Assembly (NCBI RefSeq): GCF_014268505.2
Contig: NZ_JABWQP020000013.1
Coordinates: 85,521 to 149,520 of the forward strand
DNA from: Pseudomonas khorasanensis
Lineage (GTDB): Bacteria; Pseudomonadota; Gammaproteobacteria; Pseudomonadales; Pseudomonadaceae
Length of the DNA stretch: 64,000 nt
Direction of reading: 5' to 3'
The position numbers were made by a program, and so were the translations under genes. This document shows positions 18,039 through 25,292 of this stretch, piece after piece; position 1 is the first letter of the stretch; each line of letters opens with the position of its first letter. Under the pieces are notes generated by a model. That model searched no databases and was not told the origin of the DNA. It saw only the letters and a list, made by a program, of their open reading frames with translations.

Positions 18039-19709
18039 TTAACGGTGAAACAATAAAACCAGCAGCACGATATTCCCAAGCAACGCCACCAACGCCATGG
18101 TCCGCCAAACCTTCAACGGCTCACGCTCCAATAAAGGCCGGGGTCGCACACTCAAGCTATTTCGCTCGCCCTGTTCCAGTCCCAGGAGCCACTCCTCAGC
18201 GGTTTCGAACCGTTGTTGCGGATCGGCTGCAACGCCGCGTTCGAGGCTTTGTGCCAGCCAGTCCGGCAAGTCCGGCCGATAGCGACTGGCATTGACGGGC
18301 ACACCAAATCGGGGCCGTTGAAACGCTTCGATCTCACCGTAGGGAAAATGCCCGGTCAGCAGGTAATAGAGGGTGACGCCGACCGAATACAAATCCTGCT
18401 GTGCACTCGGCGACTCGCCGCGAAACGCCTCTGGCGCGATGAAGCTTGGCGTTCCGGGCAGTGTCGACGGTGCGTCTTGCGACAATCCTGGGCAATACGC
18501 CAGGCCGAAATCCAGTAAGCGCAGCTCGCCGTCATCACCCAACAGCAGGTTTTCCGGTTTGATATCGCGATGCACTATCTGCCGCCGATGCAGCAGGCCA
18601 GCCGCACGCAGCAGTCGCTCGGCGATGTCCTGCCATTGCGCCAGTGGCAACGGGCCGCTGTGTTGAAACACCTGAGCCAGCGTCGTTCCGGCATATTCGC
18701 GCATCACGTAGTACAGATGCTGACGCTGACTGCACGCATGGACTTCCGGAAAATGCCGGCCGGCCACGCGCTTGAGGAACCACTCTTCCGACAGCAGCGC
18801 TTGCCCCGCCTGCGGATCTTCCGCCAGACGCGCCGGCAGGGTTTTCAACAACCATGGCTGGCCCTGCCCATCGAACACGCGATAAAGCAGCGATTGCTGG
18901 CTCTGGCCGATGATGCTCTGCACCTGCCAGCCCTCGAACGACTGTCCTGGTTTCAGCGCTGGCGGCAGCGGCCATTGCTGCAAGTGCACCAGCGCGTCGC
19001 CGATGGTGGATTCGCCAACCGCCTCGACGCGCACCAGCAGCGCGCTCGCATTGTCCTGACTGCCGGCCAGATGGGCGGCGTTGACCAGCGTCTGTGCCGC
19101 GCTGTGCAGGTCCGGTTGATCACGCAGAATCGCCGCGATCGCGGTGTCGCCCAGCGTCGACCACACGCCGTCGCTGAGCAGCACAAAGCTTTCGCCCTGA
19201 CGCAGTTCGCCGTCGAGGAAGTCCAGCACCAGATGTTGATCCAGCCCGAGCGCGCGCTTGAGCACATGCTGCATGCCGGGCTGCTCCCAGACGTGATCTT
19301 CGCTGATCCGCTGCAAGCGCTCGGCGTGCCAGCGATAGACCCGGCAGTCGCCGACATGGGCGAGGGTGAAGCGCCGGCCACGTAGCACCAAAGCGCTGAG
19401 GGTGGTGAGCAGCGGTTGCCCGCCGCCATTGGCCTGCAGCCAGCGGTTCTGCGCAAGGAGCAGTCGGTCCAGCGCCTGGGCCACGCTCCAGGTTTCCGGC
19501 GTGGCGTAGTAGTCCAGCGCCAAGGCCTGCAAGGTCGAGCGCGCGGCGAGGCCGCCATCGGCGCACTGGCTGACGCCGTCCGCAATGGCAAAAAGATAAC
19601 CCTTGCTCACGGCCAGCGCCGGCGCCGGTGTCACGCAACGCAGAGCGTCCTGATTCTCCGCACGCGGGCCGGTGGCGCTGGCTTCGGCAACACTCAGTTG
19701 CAGGGCCAT
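18039..19709 (-). CDS. PP2C phosphatase fused to Ser/Thr protein kinase, membrane-anchored
   Basis: 556 residues. Residues 1-235 are a PP2C phosphatase with the metal-binding ENQDA, ADGVSQCADGG, VLLSDGVW and QDNASALL motifs. Residues about 255-520 are a eukaryotic-type kinase with catalytic HRDIKPENLLL, DFGLAYCPG and GTPSFIAPEAF; the glycine-rich loop (IIGQSQQSLLY) is degenerate and the ATP lysine is probably the K in WLLKTLPA. A C-terminal helix (TMALVALLGNIVLLVLLF) anchors it in the inner membrane with both domains in the cytoplasm. Its start is eight bases after the nitrate transporter stop, so it is cotranscribed with it. Substrate unknown; a role in nitrate uptake is inferred from position. 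Confidence 0.92.
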   Translation of the reverse strand: MALQLSVAEASATGPRAENQDALRCVTPAPALAVSKGYLFAIADGVSQCADGGLAARSTLQALALDYYATPETWSVAQALDRLLLAQNRWLQANGGGQPLLTTLSALVLRGRRFTLAHVGDCRVYRWHAERLQRISEDHVWEQPGMQHVLKRALGLDQHLVLDFLDGELRQGESFVLLSDGVWSTLGDTAIAAILRDQPDLHSAAQTLVNAAHLAGSQDNASALLVRVEAVGESTIGDALVHLQQWPLPPALKPGQSFEGWQVQSIIGQSQQSLLYRVFDGQGQPWLLKTLPARLAEDPQAGQALLSEEWFLKRVAGRHFPEVHACSQRQHLYYVMREYAGTTLAQVFQHSGPLPLAQWQDIAERLLRAAGLLHRRQIVHRDIKPENLLLGDDGELRLLDFGLAYCPGLSQDAPSTLPGTPSFIAPEAFRGESPSAQQDLYSVGVTLYYLLTGHFPYGEIEAFQRPRFGVPVNASRYRPDLPDWLAQSLERGVAADPQQRFETAEEWLLGLEQGERNSLSVRPRPLLEREPLKVWRTMALVALLGNIVLLVLLFHR

Positions 19710-19716
19710 CGACGCC

Positions 19717-20928
19717 TCAGACCCGCGCCGCCGTCACCGCCGCCGAACCCCAGGTGGTTCTCCAGCGACGCTTGACGCCGTGCAGGCCGAACCAGGCGAG
19801 GACGCCCAGGCTGGCAAACAACCACAGGGCCAACTGATAGCTGCCGGTACTTTGCTTGATCGCACCCATTCCCGCCGCCAGGGCGAAGCCGCCAATACCG
19901 CCGGCCATGCCGATCAGCCCGGTCATCACGCCAATCTCACGACGAAAACGCTGCGGCACCAGTTGGAACACCGCGCCATTGCCCGCACCCAACCCGAGCA
20001 TGGTGCAGACGAAAAAAGCCAATGCCGCGTAGGAACTTGGCAGGTTGAAACCGACGATGGCGATGCAGATAGCGGCGACTGTGTACATCGCCAGCAATGT
20101 GCGAATGCCACCGAAGCGATCGGCCAGCGCGCCACCCAACGGACGCATCAGGCTGCCGCCGAACACGCAGGCCGCGGTGTAGTAGCCGGCGGTCACCGGG
20201 CTCAAACCGTACTGGTCGTTGAAATAACCGGGCAGGGCGCTGGCCAGGCCGATGAAACCACCGAAGGTGACGCTGTAGAAAAACATGAACCACCAGCTGT
20301 CGCGGTCGCCCAGAGCTTTGAAGTAGTCGGCCATGGACTTGGCTTTCGGACGCTGCGGCGCATTTTTCGCCATCCAGGCGAACAGTATCAGGGTCAGGAT
20401 CAACGGAATCAGGGCGAAACCAAATACGTTGCTCCAGCCAAATGCCGCTGCCAGCACTGGCGCAAGCAAGGCGGCGAAGACCGTGCCGGAGTTGCCCGCG
20501 CCGGCGATGCCCATGGCTTTGCCCTGGTGCTCCGGCGGATACCACTGCGAGGCTAGCGGCAGGGCGACGGCGAACGAGGCGCCGGCCATGCCGAGGAACA
20601 GGCCGAGGATCAGCGCTTGTTCGTAACTGTGGATGCCGAGCTTCCAGGCGCCGAACAGTGCACAGATGACGATGACCTGGCCGATCAGCCCGGCGGTCTT
20701 TGGCGACAACCGATCCGCCAGCATGCCCATGGCGAAGCGCAACACCGCGCCGGCCAGAATCGGCGTGGCGACGACGAGCCCGCGTTGCTGGGTGGTCAGG
20801 TGCAGGTCGGCGGCGATCTGCACCGCCAAGGGGCCGAGCAGGTACCAGACCATGAAACTCAGGTCGAAATAGAGGAAGGCCGCGAACAGGGTCGGGGTAT
20901 GGCCGGATTTCCAGAAGCTTGAATTCAT
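19717..20928 (-). CDS. Nitrate/nitrite MFS transporter
   Basis: 403 residues from ATG 20928, preceded on this strand by GAGG. About twelve membrane helices; nitrate/nitrite porter features include PLAVQIAADLHLT, GMAGASFAVALPLASQWYPP and the glycine-rich GNSGTVFAALLAP / GLIGMAGGIGGF segments typical of NarK/NasA porters. It imports nitrate for the assimilatory enzymes. It shares an operon with the downstream kinase/phosphatase and has its own sigma-54 promoter and ANTAR leader. In P. aeruginosa the equivalent gene is called nasA; to avoid confusion with the reductase no symbol is given. Confidence 0.92.
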   Translation of the reverse strand: MNSSFWKSGHTPTLFAAFLYFDLSFMVWYLLGPLAVQIAADLHLTTQQRGLVVATPILAGAVLRFAMGMLADRLSPKTAGLIGQVIVICALFGAWKLGIHSYEQALILGLFLGMAGASFAVALPLASQWYPPEHQGKAMGIAGAGNSGTVFAALLAPVLAAAFGWSNVFGFALIPLILTLILFAWMAKNAPQRPKAKSMADYFKALGDRDSWWFMFFYSVTFGGFIGLASALPGYFNDQYGLSPVTAGYYTAACVFGGSLMRPLGGALADRFGGIRTLLAMYTVAAICIAIVGFNLPSSYAALAFFVCTMLGLGAGNGAVFQLVPQRFRREIGVMTGLIGMAGGIGGFALAAGMGAIKQSTGSYQLALWLFASLGVLAWFGLHGVKRRWRTTWGSAAVTAARV

Positions 20929-21023
20929 CGCGCACCTCGGCTGAAAAGAGTCTCGAAAGGAGTCATGTACAGCAGGTGGAGCGCCCGACGGCCGCACCAC
21001 CGGCCCCGGTCTGTGGGGCCAAA

Positions 21024-21075
21024 ACGCAAAAACGCCGCTACCTGATTCGCCGATGGGCGAACGGGGTGAGCGACG
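21024..21075 (-). terminator. Leader terminator before the nitrate transporter
   Basis: On the minus strand CGTCGCTCACC (21075-21065) pairs with GGTAGCGGCG (21042-21033), with one bulged C and an inner TTCGCC/GGCGAA hairpin, followed by UUUUU. Its 5' arm overlaps the right arm of the second ANTAR hairpin, so the two structures exclude each other. Confidence 0.85.
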
Positions 21076-21115
21076 TCTTTGTCGTAGGTGGGGCAACCGC
21101 CGTTGGTTACCTGTG
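21071..21115 (-). promoter_or_regulatory. NasT (ANTAR) target: two-hairpin leader RNA of the nitrate transporter
   Basis: Minus strand: GGTAACC-AACGGC-GGTTGCC (21111-21092), a seven-base linker, then CGAC-AAAGAC-GTCG (21084-21071). Both six-base loops have A1 and G4, as in the nirB leader. Because GTCG of hairpin 2 is also used by the terminator stem, stabilising hairpin 2 would prevent termination; this gives a direct antitermination mechanism. Confidence 0.85.
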
Positions 21116-21125
21116 GTAAATGCTT

Positions 21126-21141
21126 AGCGAGATTTGTGCCA
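21126..21141 (-). promoter_or_regulatory. Sigma-54 promoter of the nitrate transporter
   Basis: Minus strand TGGCACAAATCTCGCT: GG-N10-GC with a strong -24 element and a weaker -12 element (CGCT instead of TGCT). The predicted start near 21115 lies at the foot of the first leader hairpin. Confidence 0.75.
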
Positions 21142-21153
21142 AGGCTTGAAAAG

Positions 21154-21235
21154 ATCGCAGCCTCGTTGCACTCGTCAGCTCCTACAAGTGAACGCACAGT
21201 CCTGTAGGAGCTGACGAGTGCAACGAGGCTGCGAT
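21154..21235. repeat. Perfect 33-bp inverted repeat between nasT and the transporter promoter
   Basis: Arms 21154-21186 and 21203-21235 are exact reverse complements (ATCGCAGCCTCGTTGCACTC and onward), separated by 16 bases. U-rich tails occur on both sides (GATTTTTT on plus, GATCTTTT on minus), so it can act as a terminator for nasT and insulate the next promoter. It belongs to the GCAGCTCCTAC-type dispersed family. Confidence 0.85.
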
Positions 21236-21249
21236 TTTTTGATCTTTAA

Positions 21250-21825
21250 TCAGCCCAGCAACTCGCTCATGGCGATGATCTGCTCCGCCACCTGAATCAG
21301 CTTCTGCTGGCGGCTCATGGCCTGGCGGCGCATCAGGGTGTAGGCCTCTTCCTCGTTGCAGTCCTTCATTTTCATCAGCAAACCCTTGGCCAGTTCGATG
21401 CGCTTGCGCTCGGCCAGTTGCTGGTCCCGGGCGTGTAGTTGTGCGCGCAAGGCCTGGTCGCTCTCGAAGCGTGCCATCGCCACATCGAGAATCGGCTGCA
21501 GGCGCTGTGCGTGAATGCCTTCGACGATGTAGGCACTGACCCCGGACTTGATCGCCTGCCGCATCACGCCCGGGTCATGTTCATCGGTAAACATCACAAT
21601 CGGCCGTGGCTGGTCGCGGCTGACCAGCACCACTTGTTCCATGACATCGCGCCCCGGTGACTCGGTATCGATCAGGATCACGTCGGGGCGCACCGTTTCG
21701 ACGCGTGCGGGCAGGTCGATGATCAGGCCTGACTCGTCGATCACCTCGAACCCGGCCTCGGTCAGCGCCGCTTTCAGCCGCCCGACTTTTTTCGCGGTGT
21801 CGTTGATCAGCAGAATGCGCAACAT
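21250..21825 (-). CDS. nasT: NasT, ANTAR-domain RNA-binding antiterminator
   Basis: 191 residues: an N-terminal response-regulator-like receiver (LRILLINDTAKKVGRLKAAL, with DVILIDTES as the central strand) and a C-terminal ANTAR three-helix domain (residues about 128-188, AERKRIELAKGLLMKMKDCN through LIQVAEQIIAM). By family knowledge NasT is held by NasS without nitrate and, once freed, binds double-hairpin leader RNAs to allow read-through. Two such leaders are present at 17738-17796 and 21071-21115. The start is 16 bases after the nasS stop. Confidence 0.95.
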   Translation of the reverse strand: MLRILLINDTAKKVGRLKAALTEAGFEVIDESGLIIDLPARVETVRPDVILIDTESPGRDVMEQVVLVSRDQPRPIVMFTDEHDPGVMRQAIKSGVSAYIVEGIHAQRLQPILDVAMARFESDQALRAQLHARDQQLAERKRIELAKGLLMKMKDCNEEEAYTLMRRQAMSRQQKLIQVAEQIIAMSELLG

Positions 21826-21840
21826 ATTCGCGGTCTCCTG

Positions 21841-23052
21841 TCAGCGCTGGGCGAGAAGGGGAGCGTCATCGCTCAGGGCGTGCAGCTTGAAACTGCGCGC
21901 ATAGCCCGCCGGATCGCTGCCGTCCCAGACCTTGCCGTCAAGCAGCTGGCTGCTGCGCATGTCAGATCCGCAAGGAGCGACCCCCACCGCGCTGGCGGCT
22001 TCACGGTACACATCCAGGCGCTGAACCTGACGGGCGACGTCGAGATAGTCCGGGTCTTCACGCAACAGGCCCCAGCGACGGAATTGCGTCATGAACCACA
22101 TGCCGTCGGAAAGGTACGGCAGATTGACCTCTCCATTGCCATGAAAGCGCAGGGCGTGCGGGTCCTGCCAGCGATTGCCGAGGCCATCGGCGTAATCGCC
22201 GGTAAAGCGCGGTTCGATGCAAGTTTCAGGGGTGTCGAGGTATTGCGGCGCACTGAGCAGTTGCGCGGTGCTGCGGCGATTCTCGGCGCTTTGTTCAATG
22301 AAGCGGCTGGCCTCGACGATCGCCATGACCAGCGCCCGCGCTGTGTTGGGGTATTGCTCGACGAATTCACGGGTGCAGCCGAGGACTTTCTCCGGGTGGT
22401 CGGGCCAGATGCTTTGACTGGTCGCGAGCGTAAAACCGAGGTCCTGCTGCACCGCGCTGGCCGCCCACGGCTCACCGACGCAAAAGCCGTCGATGCGCCC
22501 CGCTTGCAGGTGCGCGATCATTTGCGGCGGCGGGACGACCACGCTGTTGACGTCCTGCAAAGGATGAATGCCCTGACTCGCCAGCCAGTAATAGAGCCAC
22601 ATCGCGTGGGTGCCGGTGGGGAAGGTCTGGGCGAAGGTCAGTTTTGCGCGGCTTTGGTGCACATGGCGGGCGAGCGCTTCAGGACCGGTCACGCCAAGGG
22701 TCTGCAAACCCTGGGACAGGTTGAGGCTCTGACCGTTCTGGTTCAGGCCCATCAACACCGCCATGTCGGTCGGGGCGATGCCGCCGATGCCCAGGTGCAC
22801 GGCGTAAATCAGACCGTACAGACTGTGGGCGGCGTCCAGTTCGCCGCTGACCAGATTGTCACGCAGGTTGGCCCATGACGCCTGGCGCTTGAGGTTCAGG
22901 GTCAGGCCATAAGGCTGGGCGAAGCCTTGGGTGGCGGCGACGACGACCGAAGCGCAGTCGCTCAGCGCCATGAATCCCAGATTGATCGCGCGCTTTTCTG
23001 GCGCATCGCTGCCATTGACCCAGGCCAGCGGCCCCACGGACGTTTCGTTCAT
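21841..23052 (-). CDS. nasS: NasS, cytoplasmic nitrate sensor
   Basis: 403 residues resembling the nitrate-binding protein NrtA of ABC transporters (NLGFMALSDCASVVVAATQGFAQ part visible, FPTGTHAMWLYYWLASQGIHP, GFCVGEPWAA), but with no signal peptide, so it stays in the cytoplasm. It binds nitrate or nitrite and releases NasT. The gene is first in the nasS-nasT unit, divergent from pyrD, with a sigma-54 promoter and a terminator-bearing leader directly before the ATG. Confidence 0.95.
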   Translation of the reverse strand: MNETSVGPLAWVNGSDAPEKRAINLGFMALSDCASVVVAATQGFAQPYGLTLNLKRQASWANLRDNLVSGELDAAHSLYGLIYAVHLGIGGIAPTDMAVLMGLNQNGQSLNLSQGLQTLGVTGPEALARHVHQSRAKLTFAQTFPTGTHAMWLYYWLASQGIHPLQDVNSVVVPPPQMIAHLQAGRIDGFCVGEPWAASAVQQDLGFTLATSQSIWPDHPEKVLGCTREFVEQYPNTARALVMAIVEASRFIEQSAENRRSTAQLLSAPQYLDTPETCIEPRFTGDYADGLGNRWQDPHALRFHGNGEVNLPYLSDGMWFMTQFRRWGLLREDPDYLDVARQVQRLDVYREAASAVGVAPCGSDMRSSQLLDGKVWDGSDPAGYARSFKLHALSDDAPLLAQR

Positions 23053-23062
23053 ACGCTACCTC

Positions 23063-23113
23063 AAAAAAAACGCCGTCCCGGACTCTGCGCAGGCAAAACC
23101 CGAGGACGACGCC
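23063..23113 (-). terminator. Terminator-like attenuator just before nasS
   Basis: On the minus strand CGTCGTCCTCGG (23111-23100) pairs with CCGGGACGGCG (23081-23071), with one G-U pair and one bulge, and eight U residues follow (23070-23063). The ATG is only 10 bases beyond the U-run. The segment CCAGGACAATGGCGTCG before it resembles CCAGGACAAAGGCGTCC in the nirB leader. Confidence 0.7.
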
Positions 23114-23165
23114 ATTGTCCTGGCCTGCGCGCCGTCATTGGTCGGCAGACTGATAGACAGCGCGG

Positions 23166-23181
23166 TGCAAGGCATATGCCA
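23166..23181 (-). promoter_or_regulatory. Sigma-54 promoter of nasST
   Basis: Minus strand TGGCATATGCCTTGCA: GG-N10-GC with a consensus -12 (TTGCA). The expected start near 23155 gives a leader of about 100 bases containing the terminator at 23063-23113. Confidence 0.75.
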
Positions 23182-23269
23182 GCCGCTGTTTTGCGCAGGT
23201 GCCTCGCGCCAGAGGACGATGCCCGGCTATAATCGCCGCCTCTTTTCGCCGCTCGAGTCATCGCCGCCC

Positions 23270-24289
23270 ATGTACACCCTGGCCCGTCAGCTGTTGTTCA
23301 AACTTTCCCCGGAAACCTCCCACGATCTGTCGCTGGATCTGATCGGCGCGGGTGGACGTTTGGGCCTCAACGGCGTGTTGTGCAAGGCGCCGGCGAAAGT
23401 GCCGGTGACGGTGATGGGCCTGGAGTTTCCCAACCCGGTGGGACTGGCGGCCGGTCTGGACAAGAATGGCGCCGCCATCGATGGCTTCGCGCAACTGGGT
23501 TTCGGTTTTGTCGAAATTGGCACCGTGACCCCGCGTCCTCAACCTGGCAATCCGAAACCACGCATTTTCCGCCTGCCGGAAGCCGAGGCGATCATCAATC
23601 GTATGGGCTTTAACAACCTCGGCGTGGATAACCTGCTGGCGCGAGTCGCCGCAGCGAAATACAAAGGTGTGCTGGGCATCAATATCGGCAAGAACTTCGA
23701 CACGCCCGTCGAGCGTGCGGTCGATGACTACCTGATCTGCCTGGACAAGGTTTACGCCCACGCCAGCTACGTCACCGTCAACGTCAGTTCACCGAACACC
23801 CCGGGCCTGCGCAGCCTGCAGTTCGGCGATTCGCTCAAGCAGTTGCTGGCCGACCTGGCCACGCGCCGCGCCGAACTGGCCCTGCGCCACGGCAAGCATG
23901 TGCCGCTGGCGATCAAGATCGCGCCGGACATGACCGACGAAGAAACCGCGCAGGTGGCGGCAGCGCTGATGGAAACCGGGATGGACGCAGTGATCGCCAC
24001 CAACACCACTCTGAGCCGTGTTGGCGTTGAAGGCATGGAACATGGCGACGAAGCCGGCGGCCTGTCCGGCGCGCCGGTGCGTGACAAGAGCACGAATACG
24101 GTCAAGGTGCTGGCGGGCGAGTTGGCGGGGCGTTTGCCGATCATCGCCGCTGGCGGGATTACCGAAGGTAAGCATGCGGCGGAAAAAATCACCGCCGGTG
24201 CGAGCCTGGTGCAAATCTACTCCGGCTTCATCTACAAAGGCCCGGCGTTGATACGCGAGTCGGTGGATGCCATCGCGGCCTTGCGCTGA
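23270..24289 (+). CDS. pyrD: Dihydroorotate dehydrogenase (quinone), class 2
   Basis: 339 residues from ATG 23270; the much longer open frame upstream runs over the nasS leader and is not used. It oxidises dihydroorotate to orotate with a quinone acceptor at the inner membrane, a step of pyrimidine synthesis. The N-terminal amphipathic extension MYTLARQLLFKLSPE is the class 2 membrane contact. FMN and substrate motifs: AAGLDKNGAAIDG, RMGFNNLG, NVSSPNTPGLR (catalytic Ser) and IAAGGI. A TATAAT box at about 23227 is a plausible -10 element. Confidence 0.97.
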   Translation: MYTLARQLLFKLSPETSHDLSLDLIGAGGRLGLNGVLCKAPAKVPVTVMGLEFPNPVGLAAGLDKNGAAIDGFAQLGFGFVEIGTVTPRPQPGNPKPRIFRLPEAEAIINRMGFNNLGVDNLLARVAAAKYKGVLGINIGKNFDTPVERAVDDYLICLDKVYAHASYVTVNVSSPNTPGLRSLQFGDSLKQLLADLATRRAELALRHGKHVPLAIKIAPDMTDEETAQVAAALMETGMDAVIATNTTLSRVGVEGMEHGDEAGGLSGAPVRDKSTNTVKVLAGELAGRLPIIAAGGITEGKHAAEKITAGASLVQIYSGFIYKGPALIRESVDAIAALR

Positions 24290-24311
24290 TCGGACTGGAC
24301 ACCACGGTGAA

Positions 24312-24405
24312 CCCTGTGGGAGCGAGCCTGCTCGCGAAGGCGGTGTGTCACACGCTGATAATGTGACTGATATACCGCTTTCGCGAGCAGGCTCGCTCCC
24401 ACAGG
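24312..24405. repeat. REP pair after pyrD
   Basis: Inverted REP copies at about 24315-24339 and 24379-24405, between the convergent pyrD and rmf genes. Confidence 0.85.
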
Positions 24406-24433
24406 TTATGTGCTCGTCGCGGAATTGCAGGCA

Positions 24434-24461
24434 ATAAAAAGGGCTCCTCGAAGGAGCCCCT
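24434..24461 (-). terminator. Rho-independent terminator of rmf
   Basis: Minus strand GGGGCTCCT-TCG-AGGAGCCC followed by UUUUUAUU. It lies about 85 bases after the rmf stop. Confidence 0.85.
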
Positions 24462-24545
24462 GGGCCGAAGCCCGCCGTCCGGGAAGGACGTGCGTGGTTA
24501 ATTCAATGCAGATTCAGATTGTCGTGTCGGAATTAATGCCCTGTG

Positions 24546-24761
24546 TCAGCCGACGGCGTGAAGTTCGTTGAGTCTGTGGATTCCCGCAGTGCCGGTCATA
24601 CCGTCCCAGTTGTCGCCGCGTCCTTCTCGCCAGCCGTTGATCCAGGCTTGGCGTACCGACGGTAGAGTAAATGGGCAAAGCTCACGGGATTTGCCACCAA
24701 CGCCATATTGATATCCGCGCAAAAATGCTCTTTCCAACGGATCACGCTTAAGTCTTCTCAT
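24546..24761 (-). CDS. rmf: Ribosome modulation factor
   Basis: 71 residues, basic at the N-terminus: MRRLKRDPLERAFLRGYQYG. It binds 70S ribosomes in stationary phase or stress and pairs them into inactive 100S dimers. The conserved AFLRGYQYGVGGKSRELCP block and the WINGWREGR stretch are intact, and the length agrees with Pseudomonas RMF. It is divergent from rlmKL, separated by 530 bases without a gene. Confidence 0.95.
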   Translation of the reverse strand: MRRLKRDPLERAFLRGYQYGVGGKSRELCPFTLPSVRQAWINGWREGRGDNWDGMTGTAGIHRLNELHAVG

Positions 24762-25292
24762 AGGGTGTTTCCCTCACTTGTTGACTGTAGTGTCGCGTTG
24801 ACCTCAACCGAGGTCTGGCAGAAAGAAACCTGCCGTCTTGCGGCTCGCTGCCGGCGTGGCGAGCCAAGGTGTTGACGCCGTTGCGACGTCAACCTGTGCT
24901 CAGTTCTAACCAATGAGTCACACCGAGGGAATGATCGTTTTGTCATAAGCACGTAACGCAAATGATGGTATGGCGATAAGTAACCGCGAATTTATTGAAC
25001 GTTTATTGAGCAAACCCCGGTATGATCGGCGCCCCGCTGAGTCAGCGGGTTAATCCTTTAGTGAGAATGACCCACGTTCGCGCTTGGGTACTATTCGACG
25101 AAGGGTCGCTTTCAGTCTTTTTGTTGCATCAACTTTTTTATCTGTCCCGGCATCTAAGCTCCTTTAAACCGAGCAGCGGGGATGGAACGGCACACCTTCG
25201 TGCCACGCGGGCGCTCTTCTGGAAAAGCGCCTGATTGAAAACCGGGTCGGCAATGCGTTGCCGGTCCACTAGCCAAAGGCTCTGGAAATACC
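24762..25292. other. Gene-free interval between rmf and rlmKL
   Basis: No convincing gene. It contains several small inverted repeats: GGCTCGC/GCGAGCC near 24840-24863, TTGACG/CGTCAA near 24872-24892, GGCGCT/AGCGCC near 25209-25231 and CGGCAA/TTGCCG near 25248-25263. The rmf promoter should lie in the left half. The right half, from a TATGAT box at about 25020, could be a long 5' leader of rlmKL or a small RNA; I cannot decide between them. Confidence 0.4.

Noticed and set aside
17787..18056. Short plus-strand frames across the nirB promoter
   Set aside because: They run through a REP pair and the sigma-54 promoter; translation of REP sequence is a common false signal.
23114..23155. ANTAR hexaloop pair in the nasS leader
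   Set aside because: Candidate stems (GCCG/CGGC and GCCA/TGGC) give loops of eight bases or loops without A1/G4, so a canonical target is not supported.
24758..24961. 67-residue frame overlapping the rmf start
   Set aside because: No ribosome site, no family resemblance and it covers the expected rmf promoter.
25022..25234. Possible 70-residue protein upstream of rlmKL
   Set aside because: Starts at the putative -10 region, has no ribosome site and no recognisable sequence; more likely leader or small RNA.
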